Positions 16,850 to 24,833 of a DNA stretch of 64,000 bases are shown here, one piece after another. The stretch is from CAWCAW01 sp963714125 (lineage in GTDB: Bacteria > Actinomycetota > Acidimicrobiia > Acidimicrobiales > UBA8190), in NCBI GenBank assembly GCA_963714125.1, contig OY970234.1, forward strand, positions 806,001 through 870,000, written 5' to 3'. Numbering within the stretch: the first letter of the stretch is position 1; each line of letters starts with the position of its first letter. The notes beneath the pieces were generated by a model. That model made no database searches and was not told the DNA's origin. It saw only the letters and a list, made by a program, of their open reading frames with translations. The translations under genes were made by a program, and so were the position numbers.

Positions 16850-17872
16850 ACGATGCGTTGCGCGTCGGCGGCCATGGCACGGACGATGGCGGCGGCGGGC
16901 CTGGCGGTGACCTGAGTCCAACCGGTCCCCGCCCACAGGTTGGGCACGCTTGTGTCTCCGACCTTGGTGGCGGCGGCCCGAAGCGGGCGGGTGAGGTGAT
17001 GGACCTCGGGATACGCGGCGGGCGCATGTTGGCCGTGCTCGAGGGCGAAACGATTGGCCAACCCTCGACCGAAACGTCCGCTGTAGGCGCGCGTGACAAT
17101 CGTGTCGCCGTAGCGGGCGTCGAGCAAGGCTTGGCGATAGGGGGCCGACGTTCCCGCCTCGGGCGTGCAGAGCAACGCCGTACCAATGGCGACGGCGGCG
17201 GCTCCGGCGGCCATTGCCTCGGCGGCGTCGTGTCCGGTCATGATTCCCCCCGCCGCGATCAGCGGCAGCTCCGTGACGTCGCCAATGGCCCTCAAAAGCG
17301 CCAGCAACGGTTCTTCGTTGGCGCTGCCATTCACAAAGGTTCCTTGGTGACCACCTGCTTCGGTGCCCTGCACGGCGAGAAAGTCGGTGCCCACATCGGC
17401 GACGAGTCGAGCTTCGTGCGCCGACGTGACGGTGACCGCCACGCGCACACCGAGCGCGGTGCAGGCGGTCGACGACCTCCGCCGTCGGGCAGCCGAAGGT
17501 GAAGCTGACGAGATCCACGGCGTTGGACTCGATCACCTCCACCTTGGCGTCATAGGCGTCGTCTTCCCAGCTCGGCTCGCCCAACGCCACTTCCAGTCGA
17601 TCCGCTTCAGGCTGAAGCTCTTGCGCGTAGGCGGCGATCTGAGTGGGATCACCCGGTGCCGCGGGGACGAAGAGATTCACCCCGAAGGCGGCGCCGGTGA
17701 GCGACCGAGTGGCGGCGATGGCGGCGCGCAGTTCGTCGGCAGACAGATAGCCGGCCGCCACAAAGCCGTACCCACCAGCGCCCGCCACCGCCGCCACCAG
17801 CTCGGGCGTCGAAGGTCCGCCCGCCATGGGAGCCTGGACGATGGGTAGTGCGCTCGGTAGGTGCGTCACCAC
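16846..17872 (-). pseudogene. Nitronate monooxygenase (2-nitropropane dioxygenase), frameshifted
   Basis: Two overlapping minus-strand frames together give one complete TIM-barrel nitronate monooxygenase. The first part begins MVTHLPSALPIVQAPMAGGP and runs to FTFGCPTAEVVDRLH. The second continues from GVRVAVTVTSAHEARLVADV through LAVQGTEAGGHQGT and AAGGIMTGHDAAEAMAAGA to the end. A single extra base near 17458, in the run read as CACCGCG on the coding strand, separates them; removing it restores LHALGVRVAV. This is either a real frameshift or a sequencing error. The family oxidises toxic alkyl nitronates with FMN. It overlaps the preceding ICMT gene by 7 bp. Confidence 0.8.
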
Positions 17873-18450
17873 ACGAACGGCACCAGCCGCTTGTGTGTCG
17901 CCGCATACTGCCGATAGGGCTCACCGAGGGCCCCGAGAAGCGCCCGCTCCTCCACCGTGATCCGGTAGACGATCCCGCCCAAGATGGCCGCGGTGAGACA
18001 CACAAGCGACAGCCAGTTGGCAAAGACCAGGCCCAGGCCTATGACGGCCACGAGCACCCCCGCGTAGCTCGGGTGGCGGATCACCCGGTACGGCCCGGCC
18101 GTGATCACCGGTTGGTCGCTGCTGGTCTGCACGGTGAAGGTGAAATACCGGCCCAGGGTTTGAAAACTCCAGAATCGCAAGGCGATCCCACACCACACCA
18201 CTACGAGCCCGATCCACGCCACGACCGGCACGGGGTGGATGTTCGTGGCGGTGACGTGTTTGGCCAAGATCGCACTTACGGCGCCGATGATGGCGAAGAC
18301 GCGTATGGAGAATCGGCTGCCCTTGTCGGCCGTTTCGGCCTCGGGCCGGGTATTCATGCTCTGGCGGAGTTCGACGACGAGCCAGATGATCGCGGTGGCG
18401 ATCAGGAGCCCATGAACAGCGGGCGGCGTGGCAGTCCCGATGACGAGCAC
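17866..18450 (-). CDS. Isoprenylcysteine carboxyl methyltransferase-family membrane protein
   Basis: A 194-residue membrane protein with about five hydrophobic segments. The ICMT/PEMT signature is clear: ALRFWSFQTLGRYFTFTV, then GPYRVIRHPSYAGVLVAVIG (the HPxY SAM-binding motif), and a C-terminal EERALLGALGEPYRQYAAT with the conserved E-E and Y-x-x-Y pattern. Bacterial members methylate small lipophilic molecules or are uncharacterised. It overlaps the frameshifted nitronate monooxygenase at its 3' end and lies 67 bp downstream of the DUF2510 gene on the same strand. Confidence 0.85.
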   Translation of the reverse strand: MLVIGTATPPAVHGLLIATAIIWLVVELRQSMNTRPEAETADKGSRFSIRVFAIIGAVSAILAKHVTATNIHPVPVVAWIGLVVVWCGIALRFWSFQTLGRYFTFTVQTSSDQPVITAGPYRVIRHPSYAGVLVAVIGLGLVFANWLSLVCLTAAILGGIVYRITVEERALLGALGEPYRQYAATHKRLVPFVW

Positions 18451-18517
18451 AGGTCGACCCTACGTGGCCATGAGCCGTTGCTACCCGCATGCCGCCTTCG
18501 GGATGCCGGCTGCCTGA

Positions 18518-19084
18518 CTAGTGCGTGTTTCGTCCCGAGCGAATCGACGAGTTGACTCGTCGTCCGCTCGGCAGCGTGCTGGCCCCTCGTGGGCGCGACG
18601 ACCCACCAGGGTGCGTGCGCGTTCCCGTCCTCGTCCGAGTCGCACCCAGCGCGGCTTCAGCGGCCACGGCAACGATGAAACAGATCCCCACCCCCAGGGT
18701 TCCCGGAGCCAGGTCGTTCACATCGCCGCCGATCTCGTCGATGACAGCCAGAAGCACCAGCACAATCCCGATGGTGAGCAACATGCTCCTCAACACGACC
18801 GACCGTCGCTTGACGTAGGTGTGCGGCCCCGGCACACGCCGATTGCTGGTGCTTCTCCATCCAATCTGCATGCCGGCGAGCCCACGACCGAGCATCTGCC
18901 ACCACGCCGTGACGCGGTGCGTCGGCGCCACCAAGAAACGTTGCTCACTAAAGGCGGTGCCGTCCCAGTAGCGCGCGTAATCGGCGTCGGTGGGGTCCAA
19001 ATACCAACCCGCCGGTGGGTGCTGGTCGGCGGTGGTGCCTTCGGATGCTTTGTCCTGACGGGAGGACGCTTCGAGCTGAGTCAT
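18518..19084 (-). CDS. DUF2510 membrane protein
   Basis: A 188-residue protein with an N-terminal DUF2510 motif (PAGWYLDPTDADYARYWDGT), a short WW-like module found in actinobacterial membrane proteins. Two hydrophobic helices follow at about residues 98-150 (LLTIGIVLVLLAVIDEIG and TLGVGICFIVAVAAEAAL). The tail is long and basic, rich in Arg, Thr and Gly. Function is unknown; the module is thought to mediate protein contacts at the envelope. It is divergent from the second ABC exporter. Confidence 0.75.
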   Translation of the reverse strand: MTQLEASSRQDKASEGTTADQHPPAGWYLDPTDADYARYWDGTAFSEQRFLVAPTHRVTAWWQMLGRGLAGMQIGWRSTSNRRVPGPHTYVKRRSVVLRSMLLTIGIVLVLLAVIDEIGGDVNDLAPGTLGVGICFIVAVAAEAALGATRTRTGTRTHPGGSSRPRGASTLPSGRRVNSSIRSGRNTH

Positions 19085-19158
19085 CTGCGACTCCTAACAC
19101 TCGTCGACGAAATGATATGCCCGATACGCGAAGCGCGGGGTGATCACACGCTCTGGAC

Positions 19159-19164
19159 TAATAA
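19159..19164 (+). promoter_or_regulatory. -10 box of leaderless ABC ATPase gene
   Basis: TAATAA ends 7 nt before the ATG at 19172, with no ribosome binding site between. It sits in the 87-bp divergent region shared with the DUF2510 gene. The -35 region is weak. Confidence 0.4.
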
Positions 19165-19171
19165 TGGTCGT

Positions 19172-20167
19172 ATGGCTGTGCACGTTGATACTGGTGGTCG
19201 GGCCCAAGACGCAGGCGAGATCGATGAGGTCATCCGGACCGTTGACCTCACAAAGGTGTACTCGGGAACCGAATTCAAAGCTGTCGACGAGCTGAACCTC
19301 ACCGTCGGCCGGGGCGAGATCTTCGGGCTTCTTGGTCCCAACGGCGCCGGTAAGACCACGACGGTCGGCATGCTCACCACTCGGGTGATTCCCAGCTCGG
19401 GTAAGGCCTTTGTGGGCGGCATCGACATCGTGGCCCACCCGGCCTTGGCCAAGCAGGTCATCGGCATGGTGACCCAGCAGAACACGCTTGACCGGGCCCT
19501 GACGGCTCGAGAAAACCTGTATTACCACGGGCGTTTTTTCGGTATGACCTACAAGGACTCTCGTCTCGCCGCCGACCAGTTGCTCGACCAGTTCCACTTG
19601 TCGAACTGGGCCGACACGTCGGTCTACGCGTTGTCGGGCGGCATGGCCCAACGCTTGATGGTGGCCCGCTCCATCTTGCATAAGCCCGACATCCTCTTCC
19701 TCGACGAGCCGACGGCGGGACTCGATCCTCAGAGTCGCATTGCCTTATGGGAGATTCTGGGCGAACTTCATCGCAACGGGCAGACAATTCTTCTGACCAC
19801 TCATTACATGGAAGAGGCCGATCAGCTCTGCGATCGACTGGCCATCATGGACCACGGCCGGATTCTCGCCCTCGACACACCTGCCGGATTGAAGGCGTCA
19901 GTCGGTGCCGACAGCATCGTCACCGTGCACGCCGAAGGTGACCTCGATGCTTTGGCCGCCCTGCTCTTGGAGGAGGTCGAGGGCGTGACCGAGAGCAGGC
20001 GGGTGGACGGCACCATTCGGATCCACGTCAAGGGAGCTGCCAGCGTGTTGCCGCCCATCGTCACGGTGGCCGAGCGCCACGGTTTCAGCGTGCAAGACCT
20101 GTCGGTGGCCGAGCCCACGCTTGAGACCGTCTTCATCAACCTGACCGGAAAGGAACTGCGCGACTGA
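19172..20167 (+). CDS. ABC transporter ATP-binding protein, DrrA-type
   Basis: A 331-residue ATPase with Walker A GPNGAGKTT, signature ALSGGMAQR, Walker B ILFLDEPTAGLD and H-loop TTHYMEEAD. The H-loop His is retained here, unlike in the DrrA-type ATPase at 9322. It drives an efflux system with the next gene, whose ATG overlaps this TGA by one base. Longer open frame upstream was rejected because it is antisense to the DUF2510 gene. No dedicated regulator sits beside it. Confidence 0.92.
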   Translation: MAVHVDTGGRAQDAGEIDEVIRTVDLTKVYSGTEFKAVDELNLTVGRGEIFGLLGPNGAGKTTTVGMLTTRVIPSSGKAFVGGIDIVAHPALAKQVIGMVTQQNTLDRALTARENLYYHGRFFGMTYKDSRLAADQLLDQFHLSNWADTSVYALSGGMAQRLMVARSILHKPDILFLDEPTAGLDPQSRIALWEILGELHRNGQTILLTTHYMEEADQLCDRLAIMDHGRILALDTPAGLKASVGADSIVTVHAEGDLDALAALLLEEVEGVTESRRVDGTIRIHVKGAASVLPPIVTVAERHGFSVQDLSVAEPTLETVFINLTGKELRD

Positions 20168-21066
20168 TGAGCGCCGACACGCAGGTTTCCGCGGCGGACA
20201 CAGCCCGTCCCACGTATCAAGCGGCTCGGCGAGGCCGCTCGGCGGCCGAGGCCAGTCGGCAGGCGTTCATCGCCTTGTTGCAACGCGACCTGGCCGTGCT
20301 CGTGAAGAAGAACCTCCCCGAGTTCATCGGCCGTACCGTGATCCAGCCTTTTCTCTTGGTGTTCGTCTTCCTCTATGTCTTCCCGCAGATCGGCCAGGGC
20401 GTGGGTAGCGCCGCCGGCACGCGCGGCGAGTCCGCCTTCGCTACCGTCCTCGTCGCCGGTGTGGTCGGCATCTCCATCATGTTCCAGGGCATTCAGGCCG
20501 TGGCACTGCCCATGTCGACTGAGTTCGGATACACCAAGGAGATTGAGGACCGTGTCATGGCCCCCATGCCGGTGTGGCTGGTGGCGGTGGGCAAGGTATT
20601 CGCCGGAGCGGTGCAGGGACTGATTGCGGCGGGGATCGTGTTTCCCATCGCTGCCTTCATCCACGCCCGAGGTGTCCAGGCGCATCTGTCTGTGCACTGG
20701 CTACTGCTCGTCACCATGCTGCCGCTCACCTGCGCCATGTGCGCCAGCCTGGGTTTGGTTCTGGGAACGCGGATTGAACCTCGCAACATCGGGGTCATGT
20801 TCGGACTGATCGTGCTCCCCATGACATTTCTGGGCGGCACCTATTACCAGTGGACCGTGTTGCGCCACGTGAAGGTGGGCGGGTTTCCGTGGCTGCAGAC
20901 CGTCGTGCTCATCAACCCGTTGATTTACGTGACCGAAGGATTCCGAGCGGCGCTGACGAAATCGAGCCACATGCACCTGTACGTGATCTACCCCGTGCTG
21001 ATCTCGATTACCGCGTTCTTGTTGTGGCAGGGCATCGTCGGCTTCAAGCGGCGCGTGGTGGCCTAA
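20167..21066 (+). CDS. ABC-2 type permease
   Basis: A 299-residue membrane protein with six predicted helices. The N-terminal about 30 residues are cytoplasmic and basic. ABC-2 features are LPEFIGRTVIQPFLLVFVFL at the first helix, the conserved EDRVMAPMPVWLVAVGK loop and MFGLIVLPMTFLGGTYY followed by QTVVLINPLIYVTEGFR. It forms an exporter with the overlapping ATPase. The gene for a secreted protease starts at or just inside its 3' end, which raises the possibility of shared transcription. Confidence 0.92.
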   Translation: MSADTQVSAADTARPTYQAARRGRSAAEASRQAFIALLQRDLAVLVKKNLPEFIGRTVIQPFLLVFVFLYVFPQIGQGVGSAAGTRGESAFATVLVAGVVGISIMFQGIQAVALPMSTEFGYTKEIEDRVMAPMPVWLVAVGKVFAGAVQGLIAAGIVFPIAAFIHARGVQAHLSVHWLLLVTMLPLTCAMCASLGLVLGTRIEPRNIGVMFGLIVLPMTFLGGTYYQWTVLRHVKVGGFPWLQTVVLINPLIYVTEGFRAALTKSSHMHLYVIYPVLISITAFLLWQGIVGFKRRVVA

Positions 21067-24000
21067 TCCTGGCCGCAGCCAGGCATCGCCCGGGCGTTGC
21101 CTCGGCTCGCCGGTTCCCGAGGCGTGCCGCACTGTCGACGGCCATCACCGGTGTCGTTGCCGCCACCGTGAGCGCCACACTGTGGGCCGTGCCGGCCCCG
21201 TCTGCCGCCGCCGCCGGGCACTTGACCGCAGCGAGGGTGCCGGTGGGTAACGCCGCCTACGTGCCCCCCGGCGCATCACGGGTGGGACCCGTGTCGACAG
21301 CCACGGTGGTCCACCTCGACGTCGCACTCGCCCCCGCGCACCTGGCCGCCCTGGAGGCATTCGTGGCGGCGGTGTCCACCCCGGGGACCTCCAGTTATCA
21401 CCGCTACCTGCGTGCGGGCGCCTTCGCCGAACGTTTCGGCGCCACACGAAGCACCATTGCCGCCGTTGAAGCCACCCTGAAGAGTCAAGGGCTGCGGACG
21501 TTGTCAGTGAGCGCCAACCGCCTGTCGATTGCCGTTGCCGGTGATGTCGGTGCAGCCGAGACCGCCTTCGCCACGCATCTCGAACGTTTCCGGCTTCACG
21601 GCGGTCGCGTCGCCTACGCCAACACCAGCGCGCCCTCGTTGCCGGCTGCCGTCGGCGGCGACGTGCAGGCCGTCGTCGGGCTCGACAACACCGCCGTCGA
21701 GCATCCCCTTGGTCTGCAGTCCCTCAGCTCGAAGACGACGTCCACGCCCGCCAATACGGTCTTGCCGCCACGTGCCGCAGCCGCAGACAGTCCGGCGCTG
21801 AGCGCACCGTCGCCGTGTTCATCGGCCACCTCCGTCGGAGAGGGCTCCTACACCGCCAACCAGCTCGCCAGTGCCTACGGCTTTTCCACGCTCTACAGCG
21901 CGTCGGACTTCGGTGCCGGTACGACCATCGCGCTCTACGAGCTCGAGCCCTTCAGTGCGTCGGACATCTCCACCTTTCAGACTTGCTACGGCACGTCGAG
22001 CACCATCAGATCCGGAGGTGCGTTCAGCATCGACGGGGGAGCGGGAACGGGACCCGGAGGCGGTGAGGCTGCCCTCGACGTCGAGGACGCGCTGAGCCTC
22101 GCCCCCGGTGCCGGTATCGATGTATACGAGGGCCCCAACGACGGCACCGGGGCGTACGACACCTACAACGCCATTGTCAGCCAGGACGTGGCCCAAGTGG
22201 TGTCCACATCGTGGGGGGAGTGTGAGCCGGGGATCGGCTATGCGGCCGCCGATGAGGCCAAGGCCGAGAACACCCTGTTCATGCAGGCCGCCAGCCAAGG
22301 CCAAACCGTCATTGCGGCGGCAGGCGACTCGGGCTCCGAGGCGTGTTACAACCCACCCGACGACACCGATGCCGCCTTGGCCGTGGGCGACCCGGCCAGC
22401 CAGCCGTATGTGACTGGAGTGGGGGGGACGTCGCTGGCTTTGAACTCGTCCAACAAACGCTCGAGTGAAGTGGTGTGGAACGACGGCACTTCCGGCGGCG
22501 CCGGCGGTGGTGGCGTCTCGAGCTACTGGCAGATGCCGTCGTATCAGTCCGGCGCCTCCTCATCGCTCAATGTCATCCAGAGCAAGTCGGCGGGGTGTTC
22601 GTTGGGGGCCGCCACGTACACGACGTGTCGCCAAGTCCCCGATGTCTCGGCCGACGCCAACGAGTACAGCGGGTACGTCATCTATTACTGCGGGGGATGC
22701 AGCACCGGCTCCAACGGCACGAGCGGAACCGGAGCGGCGGGCTGGCAGGCCATCGGCGGTACCAGCGCGGCGGCACCGCTGTGGGCGGCGTTGGTGGCCG
22801 AGGCCGACGCCAGCAGCGATTGTTCGTCTGACGTCGGATTCTTGAACCCCACCCTCTACACCGTGGCCGGAAGTTCGAGCGCTACTTACGGCAATGACTT
22901 CTACGATGTGACGTCGGGCAACAACGATCTGCTCGACCATCCCGGCTACTACAGCGCCGGCACCGGCTACGACATGGCCACGGGTTTGGGTACGCCCATC
23001 ATGGGCGGGTTGGTGCCCTCGATCTGCTCGTCGCCGACGGTGACCGCCGTTTCGCCGAGTAGTGGCCCGAGTACCGGGGGCACCACCGTCACCATTACCG
23101 GCACGGGTTTTACGGCGTCGCCCACGGTCGACTTCGGTTCCAGCGCCGCCACTGCGGTCAGCTGCACGTCGACATCGTGCACGGTGACGGCGCCGGCCGG
23201 TATGGGCCAAGTGGCCGTGACCATCATCGAGTCGGGGATAACCAGCGGGACGTCCTCGGCTTCGACGTATTCGTACGTGCCAAGTGTGACGGCACTGTCG
23301 GCGTCGTCGGGTTCGTCGAGCGGTGGTACCGCCGTGACGATCACCGGTACCGGCTTCTCCACCACCGCCGCAGCCACCGCCATCGCCTTCGGTACGAACA
23401 GCGGCTCCAGTGTGAGCTGTTCGTCGTCGACGAGCTGCCGGGCCACGTCGCCCGCCGGCGCCGACAGCGTGAACGTGACCGCCACCATGGCGGGCGAGAC
23501 GTCACCCGACGCCAGCGGCAACCTCTTTACCTACACGCCCGCCGTCACGTCGCTCAGTCCCGCCTCGGGGCCCGCCGCCGGCGGTACGACGATCACCATC
23601 CACGGGTCGAGCCTGGACGGTTCCGGGGTAACGGTGACGGTGAACGGGTCGGCGGTGACGGCATCATGCTCGGCGACGACGTGTACCTACCAAGCACCGA
23701 GCGGAAGCGGAGCCGAGACCGTGGCGGTGACCACCGCCGGTGGTTCCTCGTCGGCGAGCTATACCTACGAGGCGGCCCCCACCATTGGATCGATCAACCC
23801 GACGTCGGGTCCCACCGACGGCGGCACCACGGTGACGATTTCGGGGACGACCCTCACTTCAGCGGCCATCACGGTGGGTTCAGACGCGGTGGGATCGTCG
23901 TGTACCGCCACCACATGCACCTTCACTACCCCGCGTGGCTTCGGCCACGAAACTGTGGCCGTGGTGACGGCCGGGGGAGAAGCCACCACATCGTTTGCCT

Positions 24001-24806
24001 ACGTGGCCCCACCCGCCTCGGACTCCGGTTACGACCTCGTCGGCCAAGATGGCGGCGTGTTCGTGTTCCCGACCGACCAGTCGGCGGGCTATTACGGATC
24101 CCTGCCCGGTCTGGGCGTGTCCGTCGGCGATATCGACGGCATGGTGCCCTCGCCGGACGACAGGGGCTACTTCCTGGTCGGGCGAGACGGAGGCGTCTTC
24201 ACCTTCGGCGACGCCCCCTTCCTCGGTTCGTTGCCCGGGCTCGGCGTGTCGGTCGAAGACATCAGGGGCATCGTGCCGACCAGCGACAACGAGGGCTACT
24301 TCCTGGTGGGCCAAGACGGCGGTGTCTTCGCCTTTGGCAATGCCCCCTATCTCGGTTCGCTGCCCGGGATGGGCGTCCACGTCGATGACGTCATCGGCAT
24401 CGCCGCCACGCCAAGCGACGGCGGCTACTGGGTGGTGGCCTCCAGCGGCACGGTGTATGCGTTCGGCAACGCCACCGCTTACGGCGGGGTGTCGGGGACG
24501 GCGTCCGCGGTAGCGGGGATCACCTCGACTCCCGATGGTGGTGGCTACTGGATCGTCACCCAAAACGGCGGCGTCTACCCCTTCGGCGACGCCGTGAGCT
24601 TTGGTTCGCTGCCCGCGCTCGGGGTGACGCCGGCCCACTCCGTCATCGGTCTGGTTCCGACTGCGGATGACGGTGGGTACTGGCTCATCGGATCCGACGG
24701 CGGGGTCTTCGCCTTCGGCGACGCCCCCTTTGTCGGGTCGTTGCCTGGGTTGGACGTCAACATCGGCGACGTCGTCGGGGCTGTGGCCACCACGCTGTCG
24801 GGCTAG
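21024..24806 (+). CDS. Secreted S53 sedolisin/kumamolisin protease with TIG and propeller repeats
   Basis: An exported acid-type serine protease of about 1260 residues. After a twin-Arg-like signal region (RRFPRRAALSTAITGVV, ending AAAA) come a pro-kumamolisin activation domain (residues about 75-210) and the S53 catalytic domain (about 250-665) with Glu348 and Asp352 in GGGEAALDVED, the oxyanion Asp435 in AGDSGS, Ser581 in GGTSAAAP and the C-terminal calcium site. Four IPT/TIG domains span about 671-995, then six beta-propeller-like repeats of about 45 residues (GYFLVGQDGGVFAFGNAP type). Start choice is poor: GTG at 21024 lies inside the permease gene, and CTG at 21069 follows GGTGG. Likely role is extracellular protein degradation at low pH. 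Confidence 0.88.
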   Translation: MAGHRRLQAARGGLILAAARHRPGVASARRFPRRAALSTAITGVVAATVSATLWAVPAPSAAAAGHLTAARVPVGNAAYVPPGASRVGPVSTATVVHLDVALAPAHLAALEAFVAAVSTPGTSSYHRYLRAGAFAERFGATRSTIAAVEATLKSQGLRTLSVSANRLSIAVAGDVGAAETAFATHLERFRLHGGRVAYANTSAPSLPAAVGGDVQAVVGLDNTAVEHPLGLQSLSSKTTSTPANTVLPPRAAAADSPALSAPSPCSSATSVGEGSYTANQLASAYGFSTLYSASDFGAGTTIALYELEPFSASDISTFQTCYGTSSTIRSGGAFSIDGGAGTGPGGGEAALDVEDALSLAPGAGIDVYEGPNDGTGAYDTYNAIVSQDVAQVVSTSWGECEPGIGYAAADEAKAENTLFMQAASQGQTVIAAAGDSGSEACYNPPDDTDAALAVGDPASQPYVTGVGGTSLALNSSNKRSSEVVWNDGTSGGAGGGGVSSYWQMPSYQSGASSSLNVIQSKSAGCSLGAATYTTCRQVPDVSADANEYSGYVIYYCGGCSTGSNGTSGTGAAGWQAIGGTSAAAPLWAALVAEADASSDCSSDVGFLNPTLYTVAGSSSATYGNDFYDVTSGNNDLLDHPGYYSAGTGYDMATGLGTPIMGGLVPSICSSPTVTAVSPSSGPSTGGTTVTITGTGFTASPTVDFGSSAATAVSCTSTSCTVTAPAGMGQVAVTIIESGITSGTSSASTYSYVPSVTALSASSGSSSGGTAVTITGTGFSTTAAATAIAFGTNSGSSVSCSSSTSCRATSPAGADSVNVTATMAGETSPDASGNLFTYTPAVTSLSPASGPAAGGTTITIHGSSLDGSGVTVTVNGSAVTASCSATTCTYQAPSGSGAETVAVTTAGGSSSASYTYEAAPTIGSINPTSGPTDGGTTVTISGTTLTSAAITVGSDAVGSSCTATTCTFTTPRGFGHETVAVVTAGGEATTSFAYVAPPASDSGYDLVGQDGGVFVFPTDQSAGYYGSLPGLGVSVGDIDGMVPSPDDRGYFLVGRDGGVFTFGDAPFLGSLPGLGVSVEDIRGIVPTSDNEGYFLVGQDGGVFAFGNAPYLGSLPGMGVHVDDVIGIAATPSDGGYWVVASSGTVYAFGNATAYGGVSGTASAVAGITSTPDGGGYWIVTQNGGVYPFGDAVSFGSLPALGVTPAHSVIGLVPTADDGGYWLIGSDGGVFAFGDAPFVGSLPGLDVNIGDVVGAVATTLSG

Positions 24807-24833
24807 ACGAACCATCGCGACCGTGGAGTGCGG

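Noticed and set aside
18521..19171. N-terminal 217 residues of the second ABC ATPase frame
   Set aside because: Antisense to the DUF2510 gene; the ATPase proper starts at 19172 after a TAATAA box.
20850..21023. N-terminal part of the long protease frame
   Set aside because: It lies inside the permease gene in another frame and has no signal-peptide or protease features.
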